A DNA stretch of 36,810 nt. Origin: Heterotrichella gracilis. Lineage: Eukaryota; Sar; Xanthophyceae; Tribonematales; Xanthonemataceae. Positions 11,095-20,449 of this stretch are shown piece by piece; positions within the stretch are counted from its first letter, which is position 1; every line of letters starts with the position of its first letter. A model generated the notes under the pieces. That model ran no database searches and was not told the origin of the DNA. It was given only the letters and a program-made list of their open reading frames with translations. Made by a program: the position numbers and the translations under genes. The stretch is taken from the NCBI GenBank assembly GCA_032358255.1, contig JAULBX010027462.1:1-36810 (forward strand), in the 5' to 3' direction.

Positions 11095-13149
11095 CTGCTA
11101 GGTGCGGGCACCCTTGGGACTGCGCAGGCGCCATGTGGCATCCATGCGCTGCAGTGGGCCGCGCACACGGGATACACAGATACACAAGTCATGCGGCATG
11201 AGATGGGCTCAGTGGCAGGGGCAGCCTTGGCCCGCAGGAATTGCCCTACACAGTGATGTGCAGATTGCTGGGCTGCCGCATGGTGGCGCGGATGGAAGGC
11301 AATTGCAAGCAACTAGAAATGGAAGTCCGGGGGACAGCGGCCAAGGCCAGAAGTGTGTGCTTCAGGGGTGCTGTGGTGGGTGCATTTGCGCAAGACCGGC
11401 GGTTGGCGCATTTGCAGCTGCTCACGGCTGCCTTGAGGAAGGGTGGGGTGGGGTGTATGGGGCGATTGCGAGTACCACGGGATGGGACTGAGTCTCCATG
11501 TTGCTGTGCTGACCTGGGCTGTGGCATGGCCATGAGCCTTGAATGACTAAAACTGAGTTGAACAGTCTGTGTGTGTTGCCGCGTGTTGCGCAGCGGTTTT
11601 GCAGACAAGTACAAAGGTTTCAAACCGCGGACCGCCATGACTTGAAAAGTGTGCAGTTTTACCAGCATTGAACTATGATGAGCGCTCTTTATTTGCAGCC
11701 TTGGTGACCATTTGAAGCGGTTCAGTGTACACAGTGTTGGCAAACGTTCTGTTTTGATGTCCTATTATGTGCACTGCATATCATATCCCAGGGGGGAAGT
11801 CACGGGGCCGCAATGCCATGGCATGGCATGGCATGGCATAGCATGGCTTTGCCTGGTGTGAACTAGGAGACAGTGCTGCTACCAGCAGTGCCACAGTGTG
11901 GTTTGGCACAAGGCACACGCCTGCAGACACCCCCCACCCTGGCTGAAGTTATGGCACACGCGGGAAGGTGCATGCAATGGCATGGCCCAAGGCCCAGCAC
12001 TACTTGCATGAGACCCTAACACAACCTGACACCTGCTGCCGTTACTGTACACCATGGTTGCCAACCTGATGACAACCTGTGGTCCAGGTGCTGGCAATTT
12101 TGCTCCCACCCCTTGCAATCGTCAGCACCTGTGGGACCCCCACGAGGCTTTGCATCCCGAGAACTTGGTGGGTGACACCCTGGGCTTAGCCCAGAGTCAG
12201 ACCAGGGCGGCGCTTTCCAGTCGGACACAGAAAGAAGGCGAGGCATCACATGACGTGATGGGCTGCGTCACATGACATGGTGGACACGCTCTACGCCCCG
12301 GATCATTAGCAGGCAGCAGAGGTTGTTGTAGGAAGGTGCCACGTCAGGCATCATTACGTACGCATCTCGGGCGTTCCGAGTAGCCGAGTCGGACTGCGCT
12401 GCGGTGCCTGCGCTAGACGGAAGTCAGCTCTGACTTCGCCCAAACAGGGCGGATGCAGTCGAAAGGTGGGCGAGGGAAAGCCTGCTCTGCACTTTCTATC
12501 AGTAAGTGGGCTTCGCATAGATATCGAGAAGGCTGGTTGTACTGCTGCTTTTCTTCCCAGTCGAGTGCTCTGGGTGCAAGGCAAACGGTACGAGTCTGAC
12601 AGCTGGTGCAGGGATGGTGGGCAGATAGGTAGGCGCGGTTTTGCGCACACGTTAGGACGGGGCTTGCTCCTTTATCCACGGTGTCTGCACTTGAAATCTG
12701 CATGTTCCGCACCCTCGAGAGACCCATGTGTTGACTGTTGAGCTTTGCCAGTGTGTACGTCTCAATCGTAAGGATGTCAGCCGTGCGCAAACGGGTTATA
12801 GGGCACAGGTACAGGTTGCAGCAGCGTCTCGTTACCCTAGTTGTCTAGACGCGAGTGAAATAGTTGCAGTGGCGGCCAAACTAGGCCGAAGTAAGCCTTC
12901 AAGATTAAAAAAATCCTTATTTGTTGGGTGCTGCAAGCCGGTGTTCAAACTGGAATGTGCTAGCTTGGGTGTTTTCGATTGCGCCGTGACCAGGACAAAT
13001 GGGAAGGAATGGCAAGATCCTTCGCTACCGCACGGCATAGCATAGCGAAAGCTGGTTCTGCGCATGTCAGCCCGTAATATGTGTCATATATGCGCCAACT
13101 CGATGGATGCCGTGCAGGTGGAAGTAGTGACCGAGAGGGGGAGACAAGC
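11095..13149. other. Intergenic region
   Basis: No supported exon chain was found. The stretch includes the 3' flank of the peroxiredoxin-like gene, a short ATGGC tandem tract, a small palindrome near 12244-12260 and the 5' flank of the cysteine-rich gene. An acceptor-like CGTGCAG|G at 13111-13118, shortly before the ATG at 13150, would fit a 5' UTR intron. Confidence 0.35.
11815..11847. repeat. ATGGC pentanucleotide tract
   Basis: About six consecutive ATGGC units, one carrying a substitution (CATAG), form a short satellite in the intergenic sequence. No function can be inferred. Confidence 0.85.
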
Positions 13150-16100
13150 ATGAAGCCATCCCAGCAGCGCTTGCTACTAGCAACCCTGGCGCTACTGTTC
13201 GCGTCAGGTGAGGCGTGGAACATTCCTTTTCTGGGCAGCATGCAACATTCCTTTTCTGGCGACATCTCATGCCAGGGTGCACTGCCCGTCACGAACCCTA
13301 CCAGCCCACCTGGGCGTGAGGACCAGCACACACCACTGCTAACCAGCGCATACAGCAGCAGCTAGTATGAGCAGCTAGTATACTCGTTAGCTGGGCCATT
13401 CTGCGCGTCAGATCTGAGCACCAGTCGAGGTCTTTGATGGGTGTCGAAGGGGTCAAAATTGAGGGGGGCTGTCTGCGGCCTGTCCACGTGTTTGCTGTTT
13501 ACAACCAATGTTGCCAGCTGTTGCGAGTTGCGTCAAGGGGAACGATGGCACGGAACAACAGCTACGACTGCCGTTTGCCGTTTTGCCAGCTAAGCGTCGT
13601 TCCACTCCTAGCTTGGTGTGTGGAATGCGTGCCTGTGGCGCGACGTCACCATTGTGTGCACCCACCCACACCCACATACTGGGACTGTATTAGGCAGCAT
13701 ATTGTTAGGCCACGGTTTCGCCCTTAGGCCACTAGCCATTGCCTTGCTGGTGGTAGGTACCAGCTTGTACCATGGTCAAGGGCGGTCACACCAACTAGGC
13801 TTGCGGTAGGTGTGCCAGTGTGTCCTTGGTTCCAAACCATTGTGTTTCCCAAATCACCCAAGCTCGTTTTTTGTATTCCTGGGTGGAGGCCTCCGCAGCC
13901 CCACTGTACTGACGTGTACACTCCCTCCCTTGTGGCCTCACCTGCCCCTTTTGTACTGACGTATACACTCCCCCACTTGTGCAGCCTATGCAGCCGAGGA
14001 GGTGCTTGGCGGCGGTGAGGTGGAAGTTGAGCTAGAGGGCGAGGCGGAGGAGCACTGGTCACGGGCACTGCAGGTAGGTGCATCACCCTTGGCAGGGTTT
14101 CAGTGCCTTGGGTGGTTTCCTAGTTACAGCTGTACAGCCAGACTAGCAGTCTGCTTTGGGCTGTCCTGGAACTGCGCCCCATGGTATACCGTCCCTGCAC
14201 CGGTCACAGGCACTGCAGCTAGAGTGCACCGACCATTGACAGAGTTTTTTAAGAGACTGGCTAGGTTTCCATATGCGTATGCTCCTGCGACCTCCTCGTG
14301 CCTCAACCTCCCCTCATGTTCATCAATAAAAACTTGCCCTTGTCTCCCTCAGGCTGCCAAGGCTGTGTGTCCCAAGGGCTCCTTCCTGTCAAAACCCTAC
14401 GCCGTGGTCAGGGTGGACCCTAGCCTCCCACTGGCACCAGTCAAGAGGGCACTCAAGGCAAAGTGCATCACATGCAAGTAAGTGGCGCCACACCCTTAAC
14501 CCAACCCTCACAAACCCTAGCAGGCGGTCTAAATTTGCAGGCAGGGTATGCTTTGCCCTTGGAGTTGCAAGTAGCACCAGGCAGGATTTGGTCTTGTGAG
14601 CACCAGCCATGGCACATCTTCCCACCGCCTTCATCACCATAAACCCTCAACCCCATGCAAATGCTTTAGATATTATTGGTGCGATACGCAACCGCTCCAC
14701 CGCAAGTTCGGAATCAGATGTTAGTGATGGGGTTGGCAGCCTTTCAAGTGGTCGCTTTTGCTTACATGGGGTGGTATGGACAATAAACAAAGATACACAC
14801 TTCACAGTGAGGATAGCGTGCTTTGCAGCACACCTGTGGTGGTACCGCTCAATGAACAGTCAACAGTACAGCAATCAATGCACCTTGATATAAGGATTGC
14901 AAGGGCTGTCTCTGTCAGTACAGATTGCTGCGGTGTATGAGTATCTAAGTTCAAAAGTTTTCTTTTTGTCACTAAAAAAATACTGTGGTTGGTATACGGT
15001 TTCAACTACTCTCTTATGCATGGGCATGTTCGGAAGGCACCACACCATTTTCCTATTCCCATTTACTTCTCCTTGTTGTCTTTGTCAATCTTCACGCATG
15101 ACTTGACACCGTTGAAGTCGTATCCCTTGTAGTCGTTCTCGTCGTTCACACCCACGGTGAAGCCCTTGTTGCAGCTGGTGCAGCCCAGGGCGCCGGATGT
15201 CTTGCACTTGAGGTCGGTCTTGGGGTCCAGGCACTTGATCAGATACGCAAAACCCTTGGAGTACTCTGGCTTGCTGGTCCACCATGGCCTCTGCAGGAAC
15301 TTGCCCTTGGGCCAGGAGGTGCAGCCCTTCTTGTTCTCAGCCTTGGCGCAGCCCAGTGGCTTGACGTAGGTGCACCTGCAGGGTAGTCTCGGCAACCTAT
15401 ATACCCTCAACCTGAACCCTACCCACTCAACCTGAACCCCAAACCCTTTACCCTCCTGGCGTGCTCAGCCCTGTGGGCCGTCTCCCTGAACCCTAGACCT
15501 GAACCCTAAACCCTAAACCCTCCCTGCAGGTCCGCGCGGTGCCCCGCCAATGCATGCAAGGACGGCGTGGGCTGCACCAAATGCACCGCCTACGGATACG
15601 TGCTCGACAAGTCGCTGCTGTACAGCGCGGAAACCCTGCTTAAGGGTCCAGATGTGTTCAACCCCGTGCGCGTTGAGAACTATGTGAAGTGCACCTACGC
15701 CCCAGGCCTCAAATGCAAGACGTGGAAGAATGGGGTCGGATGCACCTCCTGCCCTGCAGGTGGGTCCCATGTGCAGCGCTTGGCTTCACCATTGAATTTT
15801 GGGCGGATTGGGGCAGGGCTGTGGGACAGGGGATTAGTGAAGCATGAAAGCAAATTATTGGAAGTTTTACCCTGACTGGGGCAGGGCATTTATGAGGGAG
15901 AGGCGTTTGCAGGAGGCAAAGAAGGCATTGCCCACTTGTGGATTTACTGATGTATACAGGCTTTTGTGGTTAGGCCGCCGATGTTAAGGTGGCAGGGGAT
16001 GAGGCTGTGCTTGCCCGGGGGTGAGGGAGGGTGCATGTGCAATGCACACTTACATATAGGGTGTGGTGGGCACCTAGTGCGCAACGGGGTACCTCAGCCG

Positions 16101-16601
16101 CGGGTTGGGCACCTCCACCAGTTACCACGCATACAACAGCAGCACGGCATTGCACTGGTATTCACATCCCTACTTCACCTTCATGCTGCACAACCACTTA
16201 ACAGCCGTCAATCTCCAGGCAAACAACTGCTTAAATCAGCCCCCCCCACACACACACTGCTCAGCAAGGGGCCCTCACAACACATTGCCCCCATTACCCA
16301 CTTGCCTCTCCGCGAGTGTGCTTTCACCACCCTGCCCCCTTGCAAACTCGGCGCTCACCTCTTCCCTCCCCTCCAAGGCTACGTGCTGCAGAACCCCTGG
16401 TGGCTCAGCACCACCTACTACCAGAAGGGCTTTGGCTACTTCATCCACTGCCTGTCAATAACCAAGGACCTGCACTGCCCGAGCCTCAAGGCGCTCTCAT
16501 CGCGTGGCTGCTCCTCCTGCCCCAAGGGCTACAGGCTTGCCAACGTCAACACAGTGGACTACAGGTCATCCAAGCAGTACTGCGTCGACGAGAACACCTG
16601 A
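13150..16601 (+). CDS. Secreted cysteine-rich protein (paralogue A)
   Basis: Five exons, 13150-13207, 13985-14073, 14353-14477, 15530-15759 and 16378-16601, have matching phases and encode about 241 residues. Residues 1-22 form a signal peptide: a basic start, a Leu/Ala-rich core, then A-Y-A before A-E-E. A short acidic stretch follows. After it come repeated C-x2-C and G-C-(T/S)-x-C-(P/T) units with a C-P-K-G/C-P-A-G flavour, reminiscent of furin-like or VSP-like cysteine repeats. No membrane segment follows, so a secreted or wall/matrix protein with disulfides is likely. The family is not recognised. The gene is a tandem paralogue of the one at 18357, with which it shares the phase-1 intron after the signal peptide and a phase-2 intron after a C-x2-C pair. 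Intron 3 (14478-15529) holds an antisense copy of the paralogue's last exon. Confidence 0.8.
13905..13984 (+). repeat. Short tandem duplication at the intron 1 acceptor of cysteine-rich gene A
   Basis: A segment beginning TGTACTGACG at 13905 recurs at 13952, an offset of 47 bases, followed both times by TACACTCCC and a CTTGTG stretch. Only the second copy leads into a usable TTGTGCAG acceptor (AG 13983-13984). This is a smaller example of the acceptor-side duplications seen in neighbouring genes. Confidence 0.7.
14735..15378 (-). pseudogene. Antisense copy of the last exon and 3' UTR of cysteine-rich gene B, nested in intron 3 of gene A
   Basis: Read on the minus strand, 15378 to 15063 repeats the last exon of the gene at 18357-19698 with about eight base differences. 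The repeat then continues through its 3' UTR, including the TGTAA signal (TTACA on the plus strand at 14762-14766), to about 14735. Homology starts almost exactly at the exon's acceptor; the preceding intron sequence does not match beyond CCTGCAG. No upstream exons are seen on this strand. One conserved Cys of a C-x2-C pair is Trp (G-C-T-S-W) and the stop is TAA instead of TAG. It is best read as a 5'-truncated gene fragment, not an active gene. Confidence 0.8.
15399..15520. repeat. Degenerate telomere-like CCCTAAA tract before an acceptor
   Basis: Repeated AACCTGAACCCT and CCCTAAACCCTAAACCCT motifs occupy the end of intron 3 of cysteine-rich gene A, just before the acceptor at 15528-15529. 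They resemble plant-type telomere repeats in degraded form and start about 20 bases from the antisense exon copy. Confidence 0.75.
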
Positions 16602-17180
16602 GCAGAGCGTTTTGAGGACAGGCAGAGGGGGTGGGGTTAAGATTGTACCCGTAGTGATTGCACCCGTCATGCGTCCACAGTTGTGGTTCTGCAGCTACTG
16701 GAAGGAACAGCTGAAGCAAGCAGTCGCCCCTGACCACTCCCACTTGCAGCAAGGTTTTGCAGCGCCCATGCCACGCCATGGGTGCTCCCAAGTTTTCCCA
16801 GTGTTTTTGCTGTTGTTTATTCAAGAGACTTTCCAAGTTATTACCACCGCAGCATATATCATGCATATTTAGCGGCTGTAGGCGGCAGTGTTTTTAGCTG
16901 GGCAGTGTGGCACCTCCAGCTGTGCACACCCTGGTGGTGGATAACCCTTGCATTTCTAAGTTCCACCTAGTTATCACCTCTCGCGCTGGCACCCTTTACC
17001 ACAGTTTGGCGCCGTTGCAACACAATCCAAACGCAGCGTTTGTGAACTTGTGCAAGTGTTGTGCACACTTGCCCAACATGAACACCCGCAACAAGTTCGC
17101 TTCCACATTTTTTATTTTTTGCACAAAGTGACCCAAGATCTGGCAAGCTTGCCTTCAGTCATGCTATTCAAACCACCACC

Positions 17181-17185
17181 TGTAA
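17181..17185 (+). terminator. Candidate TGTAA poly(A) signal of cysteine-rich gene A
   Basis: TGTAA lies 580 bases after the stop codon at 16601, an ordinary 3' UTR length for green algae. No nearer TGTAA was seen. Confidence 0.45.
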
Positions 17186-17685
17186 GCTAAATTTATTCCA
17201 CCAGTTGTGCATTGCTCTGCCATCAGAGTCAGTTGGGTCAGCGCTAATTTGAGGGTTGTCCACAGTGCTGCAATGGGAGTCGCCTTGAAAAATATGCACG
17301 AGGGTTGGTCAGGATTGCGTGTGAGTACCGCAGTGCAAGAAAGGAAAAGAGGGGCTTCGGTCCCATTTAAAAAGGGCTATGAGCTGCCAGTGGAGTCTAA
17401 AGCTATGTTTTTAGATGCATGCAAACCACCCCCCCATGCATGCACGCGAATCATTAAAGCCCGAAGAACCGTTTGACCAGTGGACTGGCTGACCACCTGA
17501 GCAAATAAATAGTGGGTAACATACAGCAGTACCAGTGGCTAAAGGACAGCAACGAAACAAACGACTGATGAACGAATTGATTTAATAAAAAGTATAATTA
17601 TTTTTCCGCTGCAAAACAACACTCAGCTGCCTGCCATCTCCACCGACTGGCCTGTGGCAGTTGAAGAAGGACTCACTTTGGCTGT

Positions 17686-17693
17686 TATAAATA
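17686..17693 (+). promoter_or_regulatory. Candidate TATA box of cysteine-rich gene B
   Basis: TATAAATA is a textbook TATA element. It lies about 660 bases before the ATG at 18357. That distance makes sense only if a 5' UTR intron is present, for which there is a possible donor near 17828 and an acceptor at 18343-18344. This is inference from motif and spacing. Confidence 0.35.
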
Positions 17694-18356
17694 GGCCAGC
17701 AAAACGCGTTGAGGCATCAAAAGCAGTGTCCAACAGTTCCGTTCAACGTTGGCCGGACTCTCCCTTCAGCAAACGCAGCCGTCCCTCGGCAAGGAAACAA
17801 CTCAAAGGCGACCAGAGTGATCAGAAGGTAGGGTGTGCCATGCCTAGCGATGTCATGCCAGCTGTCTCCAGGGGACATAGCTAAAACAAGCGTGTTAGCT
17901 GTTTATCCGTCTTCCTAGTTGCAGTTTTAGCTGTCCGATCACCCCCGAGCTGGTGCTTTGTCCTGATGCGGTTCTACCGTATTGCTTTGACCCTCGCAGC
18001 CATGTGTCTATTTTGAGGATGCCTCACAACGTGTCGGCGATTTTGCTCTAACCGTTACCGTTGGCAATATGTTGCTGGCTAGCCTCTTTGTATATGTGTG
18101 TTCACTTATCGAGCTATTAGTGTAGCCCTCTCCATGAATGCTCCTGTTTGGTTTGGGGTGCCATCTCCTTATTCAGCCGTGGCATGCCCCGTCATGCAAC
18201 CTGTCGGCACAGCGGAAGTCAGGATAGACCCTGCGATACGATCTGTCGTAGCTACTATTACGGTTGCTGTGTGCTCTTCTCCCTGATCAAGGACTTTTAT
18301 CCTATTGGGCACCCCTCAGCAACCCCCCTCCAACCGCTTTGCAGGTGGCGTCCACC

Positions 18357-19698
18357 ATGAAGTCGACGCTGTTTCTGCTGTCAGCGCTGCTATGCGTAGC
18401 AGGTATGCACCCCCTTGCCGCACTCTCTTGATGCTTTACGAGACCGTTCTTTGATAGTGTTGCCGTCTTGGTATCCGTAACGGTTCTGAACCCCTTCATG
18501 CTGACGTGGATAAGTTGGTTGTTGGGATGCACACGTTTTTGTGGATAGGGCTAGTGAACATCGTGGATACACTGCTTTGTGGACTGAAAGTTATCTGGTT
18601 GATTGAGCCTTTTCTTGAGCCCTGTGTTGGCTTGTTCCCAGTGGTTGCTGATCTGCTGGAACAAAATAGTGGCATGTCCCTCCTTACTCACTCAACTGTG
18701 CACTGGTTCGCAGTTGCTGTGGGCGAGGAGAACTTGGGCCGCAAGCTTTCGGCAGCCAAGACTACAGCGCCCAAGTGCAAGAAGGGCGAGGTGTACACCA
18801 ACCAGAACAGCATCATCTACATCGACCCCGTCAACCCCATCAAGACCAAGCACATCCCTGCAGGCACCCTGTGCCGCTCATGCGAGTAAGTAGTCCACAG
18901 CCTCTGGCATAGGCCTCGCAACAGCTGTGACCTAGTTTCTGACCTTTGTACCTGAAGTGTTCCTGTGTGTGTTCCTCCTAACATGGCCCTGTTGTCACCC
19001 TGCAGGAGGCTGCGCTGCGCCAAGGGCGCGTGCAAGGACAAGACTGGCTGCACCGCTTGCCCCAAGGACTACATCCTTGAGAGGAAGGGCTATGACCCCA
19101 AGTATGTGAGGGAGGGTGCTGACACATACGCCCCCAAGCCACTGGACTCCTACTACAGGTGAGCATAAAATTGTTCAGAACAGCGGACAACACCTCACTC
19201 CCTGCCAAGCCGTGGTAGCACTGCTGCGTGTGTGTTCACAGCGTGCCTGTCTGCTTGTATCGCCTGGGCAAGCACCCTCTACGCACAATTGTCTGTCTGC
19301 TGGACATGACCGCTTGTGGGAAGGCCTGCTGGCTGCTGGCCTGGTTTTCATGTATCTCTAATCAAGCAACTGTCTGCACCTGCAGGTGCACCTACGTCAA
19401 GCCTCTGGGCTGCGCCAAGGCTGAGAACAAGAAGGGTTGCACCTCCTGCCCCAAGGGCAAGTTCCTGCAGAGGCCTTGGTGGACCAGCAAGCCAGAGTAC
19501 TCCAAGGGTTTTGCGTATCTGATCAAGTGCCTGGACCCCAAGACCGACCTCAAGTGCAAGACATCCGGCGCCCTGGGCTGCACCAGCTGCAACAAGGGCT
19601 TCACCGTGGGTGTGAACGACGAGAACGACTACAAGGGATACGACTTCAACGGTGTCAAGTCATGCGTGAAGATCGACAAGGACAACAAGGGGAAGTAG
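18357..19698 (+). CDS. Secreted cysteine-rich protein (paralogue B)
   Basis: Four exons, 18357-18402, 18714-18885, 19006-19158 and 19386-19698, encode about 227 residues. The ATG is in a CCACC-ATG context. Residues 1-18 form a signal peptide with a Leu/Ala core. The mature part carries C-x2-C pairs and the G-C-T-(A/S)-C-(P/N)-K unit three times, with a Lys-rich tail (DKDNKGK). No membrane segment or anchor is seen, so an extracellular or vacuolar disulfide-rich protein is expected. It aligns with the gene at 13150 across the Cys framework and shares its first intron phase and the phase-2 intron after C-x2-C. The remaining introns differ in position. Its last exon and 3' UTR are duplicated in antisense in the neighbouring gene. 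The family is not recognised. Confidence 0.85.
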
Positions 19699-19992
19699 AT
19701 GGGAACAAGAAGTGAATTGGTGCCTTCAGAACATGTCAGAAAGTAGTTGAAACCGTATAGCAGCCACAGTTTTTCCTCAAACATTGAGACAAACAGTTTT
19801 GAACGTAGATGTTTATGACAACCGCAGCACTCTGTACTGACAGTGACAGCCCTTGCAATTCTTATATCAAGGTGTACTTGATTGCCGCACTGCTAACTAC
19901 AGGTATCCAGCGGTACAACCACATGTGTGCTGCAAAGCATACTGTCCTCACTGTGAAAGTGTATACCTTGGGTATTTGTCCATAGCACCCCA

Positions 19993-19997
19993 TGTAA
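19993..19997 (+). terminator. TGTAA poly(A) signal of cysteine-rich gene B
   Basis: TGTAA lies 295 bases after the stop. It falls inside a CCCCATGTAAGCAAAAGC block that is also conserved in the inverted copy at 14757-14773, which suggests the block was part of the duplicated transcript end. Confidence 0.6.
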
Positions 19998-20449
19998 GCA
20001 AAAGCATTCTTGTGAAAGGCTGGCTGCCCAACCATGGTCTGGCTTTAGCTACACTATCTGCAGAACTGAGTGTACCGAGGAACAACTACAGTGCACTCGT
20101 TGCAACTCCAAGCCTATGCACTCAGTGGAAACTGCACTACAGTGGAAACAACTCCAAGGAGCACGACAAAAAGGACGACACGGGCAGGAAAAGCGCACCC
20201 TTGGGTCCAGGAATTGTGCATGCATGCATGTTTAAACAGCCGGAACGTTCAGATTTGATGCCGTGATTCTGCAATGGTGTAGCTGAAAGCCAAAGCACAC
20301 CCTGTTCTCATGGGTGGGAGTTGCAACCACGAGATGTGAACAGCATGCCACCCCCCCACCATCACTGTTGGCAACAGCCATGCAAAAGGACAGACCACTT
20401 TGGGTTGATGAACTGAAACGCTGATGTTGCCAGTGTGGCTTTTGTGAAG

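Larger units (their letters stand above)
16602..18356. other. Region between the two cysteine-rich genes
   Basis: It holds the 3' UTR of gene A and the 5' region of gene B. No coding chain was found. Candidate signals in it (TGTAA at 17181, TATAAATA at 17686) are listed separately. An acceptor-like TTTGCAG (18338-18344) 12 bases before the gene B ATG, with a possible donor AAG|GTAGGG near 17828, would fit a 5' UTR intron. Confidence 0.4.

Noticed and set aside
11241..11546. Plus-strand open frame of about 100 codons
   Set aside because: It starts with TTG, has no family resemblance, and lies beyond the stop of the peroxiredoxin-like gene without splice support.
14735..15378. Minus-strand frame considered as an independent third cysteine-rich gene
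   Set aside because: No signal peptide or upstream exons exist on that strand, one key Cys is Trp, and the whole segment matches gene B's last exon and 3' UTR.
16546..16866. Minus-strand open frame over the end of cysteine-rich gene A
   Set aside because: Overlaps a confident coding exon in antisense and has no recognisable features.
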